From an uncultured Prevotella sp. (GTDB taxonomy: Bacteria > Bacteroidota > Bacteroidia > Bacteroidales > Bacteroidaceae), in assembly GCA_944320195.1 (NCBI GenBank), contig CALUGP010000002.1, forward strand, positions 1-64,000: 64,000 bases of DNA, in the 5' to 3' direction. The translations under genes and the position numbers were made by a program. Shown piece by piece: positions 1 to 8,079 of this stretch; within the stretch, counting starts at the first letter, position 1, and every line of letters starts with the position of its first letter. The notes under the pieces are model-generated. The model ran no database searches. It was not told the DNA's origin and saw only the letters and a list, made by a program, of their open reading frames with translations.

Positions 1-96
1 GTACGGATAATCCGATTGTGTAAACCTGTTTAGTTTATTTAGAGAAAAAGTGTCAACATAAATCAGGAAAAGACAGCACATTACACGCATGAATAT

Positions 97-186
97 GAAA
101 GACGGCCTTTTGCGTTGCGAAAGGCCGTCTTTTACCGTCCAAAAGGCCACCTTTTACAGTGCGAAAGGTGGCCTTTCGCATTGCGC
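97..186. repeat. GGCCGTC repeat cluster a
   Basis: Four short units in alternating orientation. The first pair reads AAAGACGGCCTTTTGCG and GCGAAAGGCCGTCTTTT. The second pair has the variant core GGCCACC / GGTGGCC, so both arms changed together and can still pair. It is the first of nine such intergenic clusters in the window. It lies upstream of the lipoprotein gene at 342 and its promoter. Confidence 0.85.
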
Positions 187-279
187 CCTGCCACCTATGA
201 TAAAACCGCCGGCGGCAACCCGAAAGGGAAACTCCGCCAAAGAATAGGGAAATCCCCCGTCAGAAATATGGACGTATGC

Positions 280-310
280 TTGCAAAAGCCCGACGGAAAC
301 GTTAATTTTG
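280..310 (+). promoter_or_regulatory. Bacteroidota-type promoter for the lipoprotein gene at 342
   Basis: TTG at 280-282, a 20-bp gap, then TAATTTTG at 303-310. This matches the Bacteroidota housekeeping pattern TTG, 19-20 bp, TAnnTTTG. Transcription would start about 25 nt before the ATG at 342. Confidence 0.65.
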
Positions 311-341
311 CAGCGGAATTATCAATCAAACATAACATATT

Positions 342-914
342 ATGAAAAAGTTTACATCCTTATCGGCTATAATAATGATGATGGCGATGGCGTTCACGTT
401 CGTAAGTTGCGATGACGACGAGTACATCGCGGACACTCTCTGGGGCGTGTGGGAAGGCGACATGCACGTATATCACGAATGGAGCGGGACGTATTACGAA
501 GTGCATGAGTCTGTAATACAGTTCGACCGCGACCCCGACTCATACGCCACGGGCACGGGCTACTGGGTGGATTATTTCAGCGATGCGCCTTGGGACTACT
601 TCGCAAGCCACATAACGTGGAGCGTAAGCAACGGACGCATACGCATATACTCTTACGAGGACAACACGAACTTTTACATTTACGACTACAGCCTGTCAGA
701 CAATTACTTCCGAGGGACGATAGAAAGCGAATATGGAGACCCGATGGACTTCCGCCTAAGGAAGACAGCTGCGCCCAACTGGCACGATTTTGACTATGGC
801 TGGGACAGCTGGTACGATTATTCCGACCCATGGTATTCGGCATCGAAGACACGCTCCGGCGACACCATACAGGAAAAGCCTGTAAGGCATATCGGCAAAA
901 TAGACAAGGAATAA
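342..914 (+). CDS. putative surface lipoprotein, acidic and aromatic-rich
   Basis: A 190-residue protein with a lipoprotein signal peptide: a hydrophobic stretch ends in FVSC at about residues 20-23. The mature start CDDDEY has acidic residues directly after the lipid-bearing Cys, which in Bacteroidota is typical of lipoproteins exported to the cell surface. The body is rich in Tyr, Trp and Asp and reads like a small beta-rich, lipocalin-like domain (DTLWGVWEGDM opening), but I do not recognise a named family. It has its own promoter and ends at a long inverted repeat facing mfd. The function is unknown. Confidence 0.75.
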   Translation: MKKFTSLSAIIMMMAMAFTFVSCDDDEYIADTLWGVWEGDMHVYHEWSGTYYEVHESVIQFDRDPDSYATGTGYWVDYFSDAPWDYFASHITWSVSNGRIRIYSYEDNTNFYIYDYSLSDNYFRGTIESEYGDPMDFRLRKTAAPNWHDFDYGWDSWYDYSDPWYSASKTRSGDTIQEKPVRHIGKIDKE

Positions 915-925
915 AGAGCTTGTTG

Positions 926-1016
926 AATTAAAAATCAAGAGTTAAGAATTAAGAAAATTACCTTTTGCAATTGATATATGGTAATTTTCTTAATTCTTAA
1001 CTCTTGATTTTTAATT
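926..1016. terminator. 37-bp perfect inverted repeat between convergent genes
   Basis: Arms at 926-962 and 980-1016 are exact complements, with a 17-nt loop. They are built of AATTAAGAATTAAGAG-like motifs. The element lies between the lipoprotein gene (+) and mfd (-), and the mfd stop codon is inside the right arm. It probably acts as a bidirectional terminator, and it belongs to a repeat family found at several gene ends here. Confidence 0.7.
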
Positions 1017-4000
1017 TGAATTTATGTCTCTCAGCACCTTCACGGCCTCCTCAACCGACGGCACTCCGGCCACCGCCATCATGCGCTTTCCCGCCACTTC
1101 CTTCAGGTTGCAGCGGCGCGCGTTGCGCCCGATGAAGTTAAGTATCTTGTCGAAAGCGCGGCTCTTGTAGTACGCGCTCATGGGGTTGGACACGAACTGC
1201 ATGCGCATCTGCCCCTGCCGCAGCATTATCTTCTCACATCCCAGGCTCTTGCCCAGCCGGCGCAGGGGCACCACGTGCATCAGCTCAACGCCCTCGCGCG
1301 GCACCGGGCCGAACCTGTCCTCAAGCCGCAAGCGGTACTTCCGGAGCGCGTCGTCGTCGCTTATGCTGTCCAGCTCGCGGTAGAGCAGCATGCGCTCGCT
1401 GTCGCTCGGCACATAGTTGTCAGGCAGATACATCTCCAAGTCGCTCTCTATGGCGCAGTCCTCGACAAACTCGTCGCCCGTAACGTCGCGCCCCTTGGCG
1501 ATCTCGTCCTCGTACATCGAGGCGAACTCGTCGTTCTTCAGTTCCGTCACCGCCTGGTTGAGTATCTTCTGGTAAGTCTCATATCCCAGGTCTTCCATAA
1601 ACCCACTCTGCTCAGCTCCAAGCAGATTGCCGGCCCCGCGGATGTCAAGGTCCTGCATGGACAGGTTGAATCCGCTTCCAAGCTCAGAAAAAGTCTCCAG
1701 CGCCTCAAGCCTGCGCCGCGCCTCCTGGGTGAGCGCAGACTTCGGGGGAGCAAGCAGATAGCAGAACGCCTTGCGGTTGCCACGGCCCACACGGCCACGC
1801 ATCTGGTGCAAGTCCGACAGCCCGAAGCGGTGCGCGTCGTTTATTATTATCGTGTTGGCGTTGCCTATGTCGATGCCGTTCTCCACTATCGTGGTTGACA
1901 AGAGCACGTCATAGTCGTAGTTGATGAAGCCCATTAGAATCTTCTCAAGTTCCTCCGGCTTCATCTGTCCGTGCCCTATCGCCACGCGAGCGTCGGGCAC
2001 ATACTTGCGTATCATGGCCGCTATCTCGGGCAGCGAGCTTATCCTGTCGTTCACGAAGAACACCTGCCCGTTGCGGCTCATCTCGAAATTGATGGCGTCG
2101 GCTATCACTTCCTTGTCGAATGTGTGCACTTCCGTGCTTATGGGATAACGGTTCGGCGGGGGCGTCTGTATTATGCTCATGTCCCTTGCGCCCATAAGCG
2201 AGAACTGAAGCGTGCGCGGTATTGGCGTAGCAGACATCGTGAGCGTGTCCACGTTGACCTTCATCTTGCGCAGTTTCTCCTTCGTCGCCACCCCGAATTT
2301 CTGTTCCTCGTCGATTATAAGCAGCCCAAGATCCTTGAATGCCACGCTCTTCCCTATCAGCTTATGCGTGCCGACGATTATGTCAATCTTGCCGTCGGCA
2401 AGGTCGGCCAGCACCTCCTTGGTCTTCTTCGCGCTCCGCGCACGCGACAGGTAGTCAACTCTCACGGGAAAGTTCTTCAGTCGTTTGGCAAACGTCTGGT
2501 AATGCTGATAGGCCAGTACGGTGGTGGGCACAAGCACGGCGACCTGCTTTGAGTCGCACGCCGCCTTGAAAGCGGCCCTTATGGCGACCTCGGTCTTGCC
2601 GAAGCCGACGTCTCCACAGACCAGGCGGTCCATCGGGCGGGGGCTTTCCATGTCGGCTTTCACGTCGTTGGTTGCCTTCAGCTGGTCGGGTGTGTCTTCA
2701 TACATGAAGCTCGCCTCTAGCTCATGCTGCATGTAGTTGTCCGCCGAGAACGCGAAGCCTCGCTCGTGTCGGCGTGCCGCGTAGAGCTTTATCAGGTCGC
2801 GGGCGATGTCTTTTATCTTCTTCTTGGTGCGCTCCTTGAGGCGGTCCCAGGCTCCGGTGCCGAGCGTGCTGAGGCGCGGAGGAGTCTCGCTGTCGCGTCT
2901 CTTGTACTTTGATATCTTGTAAAGCGAATGTATGCTGACGTCAACCTTGTCGTTGTTCTGGTATATTATGCGTATCACCTCCTGGTAGCTGTTGCCCGAG
3001 GGAATGCGCACCAGCCCGGCGAAACGCCCTATGCCGAAGTCCACATGCACTATGTAGTCGCCCGGTTCCATCTCTTGCAGCTCCTTGACGGTGAGCGCCA
3101 TCTTGCCGCTTCGCGCCGCGTCGGAGCGCAGGTTGTACTTGTGGAAGCGGTCAAACACCTGGTGGTCGGTGAAGAAACAGGCTTTCATCGTGTTGTCGGC
3201 GAAGCCGGCGTGCAGCGTCTTGTCCACCGGAGTGAACACAAGCCCTTTCCTTTTTGAGCTTATCTCGTCGCTTTCCAGTATCTCGCGGAGTCTCTCGTTC
3301 TGCTTCCGGCTGTCCGCCAAGATGTATATTGTGTACCCTTTCAGGATGTAATCCTCCATCGTTTTGGCAAGAAGGTCGAAGTTCTTGTGGAACAGCGGCT
3401 GCGGAGTGACGTCGAGCCTGAGCACGGCATCGGGCGTGCCGGCAGGCTTTGCGCCGAACTCTATGCGGCGCAACCGCCCGGCCTCAGAGGCGAACTGCGC
3501 CCCGGTGAGCAGGGTGTTCTGTGCCTTCAGCTCTTTCATGGCGGCCTGTTGCTCCATCTCGGTGAGGCCTTCGAGCCGTTCTTTCACCGCCTGCGACGTG
3601 AAGCCGTCGCGGTAGACGCCGTCAATCTTCTCGCGGCAGAAGGTGAAGTCCTTCATGGCGAGCACCGTGCCGGCTGGCAGGAAGCTAAGGAAAGAAACCT
3701 TTTCGTCGACAAGCTGCGCCACCTCGGGCACCACTTCGACACGTTCGCGCCTGTCGCGCGACAACTGGCTCTGCACCTCGAACGTCCTGATGGAGTCTAT
3801 CTCGTCGCCGAAAAAGTCGAGACGGAAAGGATATTCGCTGCTGTATGAGAACACGTCCAATATGCTGCCGCGCACGGCGAACTGCCCCGGCTCGTAAACA
3901 TAGTCCACTTCCGTGAAGCCAAGTTCGCGCAGCTTGCGCGCCAGGAGGGTTATGTCGTGGCTCTCGCCGGTGCCCAGGATCACCGTGCGCTCGTCCAGCT

Positions 4001-4505
4001 TCTTGCGCGAAACCACAAGTTCTGACAGCGCCTCGGGGCAAGTGACTATGTAAAGGAGCGAAGAACGAAGAGTGAAGAGTGAAGAATTCTTTTGCCCTGC
4101 TTCCGTTTCTCCACCTTCGGCAATTAATTCTTCACTCTTCACTCTTAACTCTTCACTCTCACCAAGCAGCCTTCCCAGCACCTCGGTGCGCAGTATTTCG
4201 CTTGCCTGGTCGTGCTGTCCGTACTTTATGCGGCGGCGGTAAGACGAGGGAAAGAACAACACGTCGCCGGTGCCGAGCATCTGCGTCATGTCGTGATAGA
4301 AGTATCCGGCCTCCTCGGCGTCGTCCAACACTATTACGCACACGCCCGACACGCTGCGCGACACCGACGCGAACATCACCGGCATTACCGACGCCGCCAC
4401 GCTTTCCACATGCCCAACGCGCACGTCGCGGTCGCCAAACATCCTTGCCAGGGCCGCCGACTGGGGCGACCTGGCGTACATTTCCAATATCTGCTGTATA
4501 TCCAT
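1011..4505 (-). CDS. mfd: transcription-repair coupling factor Mfd
   Basis: 1164 residues, the usual Mfd length. Mfd is a DNA translocase that removes RNA polymerase stalled at lesions and recruits UvrA. The order of parts fits: an N-terminal UvrB-like region, an RNA-polymerase-binding (CarD-like) region near PGDYIVHVDFGIGRFAG, a superfamily 2 helicase core with Walker A GDVGFGKTE and DEEQ box, and a C-terminal TRCF domain. Residues 116-150 do not belong to the family. They are encoded by an in-frame inverted-repeat element at 4056-4160. The start at 4505 is supported by a promoter just upstream. The stop lies in another repeat arm. Confidence 0.97.
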   Translation of the reverse strand: MDIQQILEMYARSPQSAALARMFGDRDVRVGHVESVAASVMPVMFASVSRSVSGVCVIVLDDAEEAGYFYHDMTQMLGTGDVLFFPSSYRRRIKYGQHDQASEILRTEVLGRLLGESEELRVKSEELIAEGGETEAGQKNSSLFTLRSSLLYIVTCPEALSELVVSRKKLDERTVILGTGESHDITLLARKLRELGFTEVDYVYEPGQFAVRGSILDVFSYSSEYPFRLDFFGDEIDSIRTFEVQSQLSRDRRERVEVVPEVAQLVDEKVSFLSFLPAGTVLAMKDFTFCREKIDGVYRDGFTSQAVKERLEGLTEMEQQAAMKELKAQNTLLTGAQFASEAGRLRRIEFGAKPAGTPDAVLRLDVTPQPLFHKNFDLLAKTMEDYILKGYTIYILADSRKQNERLREILESDEISSKRKGLVFTPVDKTLHAGFADNTMKACFFTDHQVFDRFHKYNLRSDAARSGKMALTVKELQEMEPGDYIVHVDFGIGRFAGLVRIPSGNSYQEVIRIIYQNNDKVDVSIHSLYKISKYKRRDSETPPRLSTLGTGAWDRLKERTKKKIKDIARDLIKLYAARRHERGFAFSADNYMQHELEASFMYEDTPDQLKATNDVKADMESPRPMDRLVCGDVGFGKTEVAIRAAFKAACDSKQVAVLVPTTVLAYQHYQTFAKRLKNFPVRVDYLSRARSAKKTKEVLADLADGKIDIIVGTHKLIGKSVAFKDLGLLIIDEEQKFGVATKEKLRKMKVNVDTLTMSATPIPRTLQFSLMGARDMSIIQTPPPNRYPISTEVHTFDKEVIADAINFEMSRNGQVFFVNDRISSLPEIAAMIRKYVPDARVAIGHGQMKPEELEKILMGFINYDYDVLLSTTIVENGIDIGNANTIIINDAHRFGLSDLHQMRGRVGRGNRKAFCYLLAPPKSALTQEARRRLEALETFSELGSGFNLSMQDLDIRGAGNLLGAEQSGFMEDLGYETYQKILNQAVTELKNDEFASMYEDEIAKGRDVTGDEFVEDCAIESDLEMYLPDNYVPSDSERMLLYRELDSISDDDALRKYRLRLEDRFGPVPREGVELMHVVPLRRLGKSLGCEKIMLRQGQMRMQFVSNPMSAYYKSRAFDKILNFIGRNARRCNLKEVAGKRMMAVAGVPSVEEAVKVLRDINSN
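4056..4160. repeat. inverted-repeat element inserted in frame in mfd
   Basis: Arms of 19 bp (GAGTGAAGAGTGAAGAATT at 4070-4088 and its complement at 4126-4144) surround a non-repetitive middle. Translated on the mfd strand, the insertion adds about 35 residues, including SEELRVKSEEL and SSLFTLRSSLL, between LGRLLG and YIVTCPEAL. The arm sequence matches the repeats at the ends of hutI and other genes in this window. The reading frame stays open. Confidence 0.8.
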
Positions 4506-4518
4506 GGCTTACAGGGGG

Positions 4519-4548
4519 CAAAGGTACTGTAAATCAACAGTAATACAA
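4519..4548 (-). promoter_or_regulatory. mfd promoter
   Basis: On the minus strand TTG (4546-4548), 19 bp, then TACCTTTG (4519-4526), about 14 bp before the mfd ATG. This is a near-ideal Bacteroidota housekeeping promoter. The divergent MBL gene has a TATATTTG box at 4580-4587, without a well-spaced TTG. Confidence 0.7.
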
Positions 4549-4620
4549 AATAATTGGGCGAGAAACAATTTTTTATTCCTATATTTGTGCAATGACATTT
4601 CAACCGGTAAAACCAAGGAC

Positions 4621-5499
4621 ATGAAAAAGACGAAGAACACGAAAATCATCACGGCCGCCGCAGCCGTGATCTTAGCCGCATCATGCGGCAACGCCAAGCA
4701 AAACGCCACACGAGACACCGCCGGCGCCGCCGGAAAAACAGCCATGCTGCACGAGGGCGTGACCGTGACGGAAGTGGACTCGATGACGCTTACCGCAATA
4801 AACGACAACGAGAACGACAAGCGCATGCCCAATTCGCTGTTCTACGGCGAAGCCGACTCGGCCAAGGTTGACAGCCTGTCGCCCGAAGGGTCGGTGCCGT
4901 CGTCAATCAGCTGCTTCCTCGTAGAGACGCAGGGGAAGAAGGTTTTGTTCGATACGGGCAACGGAACAGGGCGCGGAGGGATGCTGCTCAAGCGGCTTGA
5001 CAGCATCGGCGTGAAGCCCGAAAGCATAGACTATCTCGTGCTGACGCACTTCCACATGGACCACATCGGCGGCATGACCGAGGGCGGCAAGCCAGTGTTT
5101 ACACGTGCCGAGGTGTACGTTCCCGAGGCGGAGCGCATCTATTGGAAGTACATGAGCAACCAGAACGCCAAGGCTGCGGCCGACGCAATGGCGGCATACG
5201 GCGACAAGGTACACTGCTTCAAGTACACCGACGCGCTGCCACTCGGCATCAAGCCGCTGCCCGCACCCGGCCACACGCCCGGCCACACTGTGTACCAGAT
5301 GGGGCGGCTGATTATAGTCGGCGACCTGATGCACGGCTTCGACCTGCAGATACAGGCTCCCGAGATTTGCCCAAGCTACGACATGAACCCGCGACAGGCC
5401 ATAGAGTCAAGGAAAAAATACATAGAATACATCAGGCAGAACAAGCTGGTAACGGCAGGAATGCACTTCCCCGGCAACGGCGTAAAGAACGAATTGTAA
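4621..5499 (+). CDS. MBL-fold metallo-hydrolase, lipoprotein
   Basis: A metallo-beta-lactamase-fold hydrolase of 292 residues. The HxHxDH zinc motif appears as HFHMDH at about residues 143-148. Downstream come PGHTPGH and GDLMHGFDLQ, which carry further metal ligands. The N-terminus has a lipoprotein signal ending in LAASC (Cys22), so it is a membrane-anchored periplasmic or surface enzyme. The substrate cannot be inferred. The layout resembles quorum-quenching-lactonase-like and other small-molecule MBL hydrolases. I chose the start at 4621 because it gives a clean signal peptide; the frame is open further upstream. A repeat cluster follows the gene. Confidence 0.88.
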   Translation: MKKTKNTKIITAAAAVILAASCGNAKQNATRDTAGAAGKTAMLHEGVTVTEVDSMTLTAINDNENDKRMPNSLFYGEADSAKVDSLSPEGSVPSSISCFLVETQGKKVLFDTGNGTGRGGMLLKRLDSIGVKPESIDYLVLTHFHMDHIGGMTEGGKPVFTRAEVYVPEAERIYWKYMSNQNAKAAADAMAAYGDKVHCFKYTDALPLGIKPLPAPGHTPGHTVYQMGRLIIVGDLMHGFDLQIQAPEICPSYDMNPRQAIESRKKYIEYIRQNKLVTAGMHFPGNGVKNEL

Positions 5500-5542
5500 G
5501 CCCGTCGGCCATGCGTCCGTAACTCATTGACTGTCAGCACAC

Positions 5543-5625
5543 TTGCAAAAGGCCGTCTTTTACACGCTAAAAGACGGCCTTTTGACTTGCGATTGACGGC
5601 CTTTCGCAGTGCAAAAGGCCGTAGA
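5543..5625. repeat. GGCCGTC repeat cluster b
   Basis: Four units: GCAAAAGGCCGTCTTTT, AAAAGACGGCCTTTTG, GATTGACGGCCTTTCGC and GCAAAAGGCCGT, alternating in orientation. It follows the MBL hydrolase gene and directly abuts the left end of the small TIR element at 5628. Confidence 0.85.
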
Positions 5626-5627
5626 TT

Positions 5628-5906
5628 GGGTTCGCCCACAAACCTTTTGAATTAAATATAAGTTCTATTAATAACACCATCCAACCTTAATCCAGACAGT
5701 CGGTAACTGTCATTCCGCGCTCCGACGCGGAATCCAGAGAACATCCTATACATCAAACAGCATATGCGGTATTTACTGGATTCCGCGTCGGAGCGCGGAA
5801 TGACAGTTACCTACCGCCTGGATTATGGCAGGATGTATTTGTAAATGAAATAATGTGTCACATTTGATAGAGCCATATGTCCATCCAAACAAACTGCGGA
5901 CGAGCC
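5628..5906. mobile_element. MITE-like element A, copy 1 (with hairpin insert)
   Basis: Left end GGGTTCGCCCACAAACC and right end GCGGACGAGCC (5896-5906) are degenerate terminal inverted repeats of the intact copy at 45503-45651. The flanking body (ATAAGTTCTATTAATAACAC; GGCAGGATGTATTTG) matches that copy in reverse orientation. It is interrupted at TTAATCCAG by a roughly 138-bp palindromic hairpin (5688-5825). It contains no coding sequence. Confidence 0.7.
5688..5825. repeat. long palindromic hairpin of the ATTCCGC/GCGGAAT family
   Basis: Arms of about 46 bp run from TAATCCAG to CTGGATTA. Each arm contains its own small stem, ATTCCGCG...CGCGGAAT, and the sequence GGTAACTGTCATTCCGC. The related copy at 30649-30784 has matching changes in both arms. 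No gene lies here. Confidence 0.8.
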
Positions 5907-5952
5907 GCCTTTCACAAAAACAATCCATATTCAAAAAAAATCCGCCTGACAA

Positions 5953-5979
5953 TGTAACAAAAGCGCAGGTTGTTACGTC
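5953..5979 (+). promoter_or_regulatory. candidate ECF-type promoter of the sigma/DUF4252 operon
   Basis: TGTAACA at 5953-5959, a 16-bp gap, then CGTC at 5976-5979. This resembles ECF sigma promoters (AAC-containing -35, CGTC-type -10). It lies about 40 nt before the first gene of an operon that itself encodes an ECF sigma factor, so autoregulation is likely. The inference rests on this single site. Confidence 0.5.
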
Positions 5980-6017
5980 TGTATGATAAAGAGACCAGCA
6001 AAAAGGAGGAAACAACG

Positions 6018-6503
6018 ATGAGAAAGACCATGACAGCCATAATGCTGGCGGCCGCGCTCAGCCTAACGGCGACGACGAAGACCAGCAACGAGGTGATACG
6101 CGACATACGCAGCAACAACAAGACGGTCACCATAAGGTTCAACAGGCTTACGGCCATGCTGCTGCCCGGCATGAGGGACGGCATCTGGACAAAGGCCATG
6201 CGCCACGTGCGCAGCGGCACAATAGTCACAACCGAAGACGGGGGCGAAGCCGCCAGGCAGTCGTTCGCGGAATGCGTGGCCCGGCTCGACACCGCCGTTT
6301 ACCGCCCCTTGGCACGCGTAAACGACGAAGACGGAGAGACAATGCAGCTGATCGGCCGGATGAAGAACGACTGCATAAGGGAGCTGCTGATAGTCGTCAC
6401 CGGCTGTGACGACTGCACCCTGATAAGGCTGAAGGGCAAACTGACCAGGCGCGACATACAGAGAATGATGACAGACAAGACCGACAACATTACAAACAAA
6501 TAA
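6018..6503 (+). CDS. secreted DUF4252-like protein (first paralogue)
   Basis: 161 residues with an N-terminal signal peptide (MRKTMTAIMLAAALSLTATT). It is a paralogue of the next gene: both share VIRFN-type strands and an acidic CDDC/DDC segment near the C-terminus followed by a (K/T)G(K/S)(L/I) strand. The C-terminal pattern also aligns with the clearer DUF4252 protein at 8076. A strong AGGAGGA ribosome site precedes the ATG at 6018, unusual in Bacteroidota and the reason for choosing this start. It is first in the operon with the ECF sigma factor. DUF4252 proteins have no known biochemical role. Confidence 0.7.
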   Translation: MRKTMTAIMLAAALSLTATTKTSNEVIRDIRSNNKTVTIRFNRLTAMLLPGMRDGIWTKAMRHVRSGTIVTTEDGGEAARQSFAECVARLDTAVYRPLARVNDEDGETMQLIGRMKNDCIRELLIVVTGCDDCTLIRLKGKLTRRDIQRMMTDKTDNITNK

Positions 6504-6516
6504 AAACAACAAGACA

Positions 6517-6990
6517 ATGAAAAAGATTCTCACATTAATCATGACGGTGGCTTTCTGCCTGACCGGTGCCGCAAAGACGGCTGACGAAGTAATCAACGAA
6601 CTTGAGAAAAACGCCAAGGCACAGGTGATACGCTTCAACAAGGAACTGCTGGCAATGCAGATGGGCAAAACGAACAACGACAGCCTCGAGGCAATACTGA
6701 AATGCATCGACAACGGCTGCGTGCTGATAATCGAGGACGCCGGCAAGGAGAAGTCGGAAATGTTCAACAATACAACCGCCGAGCTCGACACGGCCTACGA
6801 ACCAGTCGTCACCGCGTTTGACGGCGACGACCGCGTGAAAATACTCGGACACGCCGAAGGCGAAACCATAAAGGAGATAGTCATCGTCGTTGACGACGGC
6901 GACGACTGCGTGATGGTGTATTTTACGGGAAGCATTCCGAAAGACAAAATAGGACAGCTTGTCAATAAAAACACCATCAACTTCAATTAA
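6517..6990 (+). CDS. secreted DUF4252-like protein (second paralogue)
   Basis: 157 residues with a signal peptide (MKKILTLIMTVAFCLTGAAK). It resembles the preceding protein over most of its length: TxDEVI, AQVIRFNKELLAMQ, and a C-terminal EIVIVVDDGDDCVMVYFTG segment. It is likely exported to the periplasm or surface, with no lipobox. It starts 13 nt after the first paralogue, and 80 nt separate it from the sigma gene. The tandem pair suggests duplication. Assignment to DUF4252 is by similarity of the C-terminal pattern to the protein at 8076, so it is less certain than for that gene. Confidence 0.7.
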   Translation: MKKILTLIMTVAFCLTGAAKTADEVINELEKNAKAQVIRFNKELLAMQMGKTNNDSLEAILKCIDNGCVLIIEDAGKEKSEMFNNTTAELDTAYEPVVTAFDGDDRVKILGHAEGETIKEIVIVVDDGDDCVMVYFTGSIPKDKIGQLVNKNTINFN

Positions 6991-7070
6991 TCCTAATCAA
7001 GAACAACCCTCAAGCCCGCCCGGCACACTGCCGTCCCGGACATGGGGCGGACAGTTTATCACCAGACAAA

Positions 7071-7589
7071 ATGACAGGCGAAGAGTTCAAACAACGGTTC
7101 CTGCCGATGAGCGGCAAGCTGTACGCTGTGGCACTGAGCCTGACATGCGACAAACAGGAGGCCGAAGACGTGGTGCAAGACACCTACCTGAGACTATGGA
7201 CACGGCGCGACACGCTGCCAGACATGGACAACGCCGAGGCTTACTGCATCACGCTGGCCCGGCACTTGTGCCACGACCGCCTGCGCAACAGACACAACAC
7301 GCATGAGGAACGCCCGGCTGGCGGCATGCAGGCAACAGCACCTACCGACATCGAGACGGAAGTGGAGCGAAGAAACGACGCCGACATAATAAAGGCGTGC
7401 ATGGCAAGACTGCCCGAACGGCAACGCGCCGTCGTGACCATGCGCGACGTTGAAGGGCTGGGATATGAAGAGATAGGGCTGGCCACAGGACTGGAACAGA
7501 CCAACATACGCGTGGCGCTGAGCCGGGCAAGGAAAACACTGCGCGAACAATTCAACGCTATAAGGAACTATGGGAACAAAGGATATTGA
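7071..7589 (+). CDS. ECF-type RNA polymerase sigma factor
   Basis: 172 residues, typical of group 4 (ECF) sigma-70 factors. Region 2 is visible as EDVVQDTYLRLWTRRD (about residues 32-47), for core binding and -10 melting. Region 4 shows LPERQRAVVTMRDVEGLGYEEIG and a recognition helix near TNIRVALSRARKTLR. The last 20 nt overlap the next gene, so the two are probably translationally coupled. It presumably directs RNA polymerase to the CGTC-type promoter upstream of this operon. Confidence 0.93.
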   Translation: MTGEEFKQRFLPMSGKLYAVALSLTCDKQEAEDVVQDTYLRLWTRRDTLPDMDNAEAYCITLARHLCHDRLRNRHNTHEERPAGGMQATAPTDIETEVERRNDADIIKACMARLPERQRAVVTMRDVEGLGYEEIGLATGLEQTNIRVALSRARKTLREQFNAIRNYGNKGY

Positions 7590-8079
7590 GACTTTACTGA
7601 AACGATACTACGACGGACTGACGTCTGAAGAGGAAGAGGCGCAGCTGGCCCGCATGCTCAGCGGCGGCGACGTGCCACACAGCCTGAAGGCCGACCAAGA
7701 CTTCTTCAAGGCAATGCACGGATGCAAGAATGCGGATGATGCCGACGCCATTGAACAAAAGATAGCGGCACGGATTGACCGATGGAGCGCAACCGTAGGG
7801 ACAACACGGCGCATGCGCATAGCCGCCATGGCAAGACACGCATGCGCCATCGCGGCCAGTGTGGCCGTGGTGGCACTGCTCGGCACATACCTGCACAGCC
7901 GCCACGCCATAACGCCCGGCGAACGGGAACAGCTGGCAATGGCGCAAACGGCACTGGCCGAATTCTCAGAAACGCTGAACAAGGGACTGGCAAAGATTGA
8001 AGACGCACAGGAAAAAACCAAAGACATCGGCAAAAGCATAAACAAATGTGTAGAACTGAATAAAAACGGTATAAAATGA
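7570..8079 (+). CDS. putative anti-sigma factor, single transmembrane segment
   Basis: 169 residues. The N-terminal cytoplasmic part begins with a short helical region (IETLLKRYYDGLTSEEEEAQL) of the kind seen in Bacteroidota anti-sigma partners. One membrane segment lies at about residues 88-108, followed by a helical periplasmic tail rich in Ala, Glu and Lys. It overlaps the sigma gene by 20 nt and the DUF4252 gene by ATGA. The role is inferred from position and topology; it has no zinc-binding motif of the ZAS type. Confidence 0.75.
   Translation: MGTKDIETLLKRYYDGLTSEEEEAQLARMLSGGDVPHSLKADQDFFKAMHGCKNADDADAIEQKIAARIDRWSATVGTTRRMRIAAMARHACAIAASVAVVALLGTYLHSRHAITPGEREQLAMAQTALAEFSETLNKGLAKIEDAQEKTKDIGKSINKCVELNKNGIK

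Noticed and set aside
97..186. GGCCGTC cluster as a CRISPR array
   Set aside because: Units alternate in orientation with very short variable gaps, and there are no cas genes; it lacks regular spacers.
577..852. Minus-strand 91-codon frame opposite the lipoprotein gene
   Set aside because: It is a shadow of the gene at 342, with no recognisable content.
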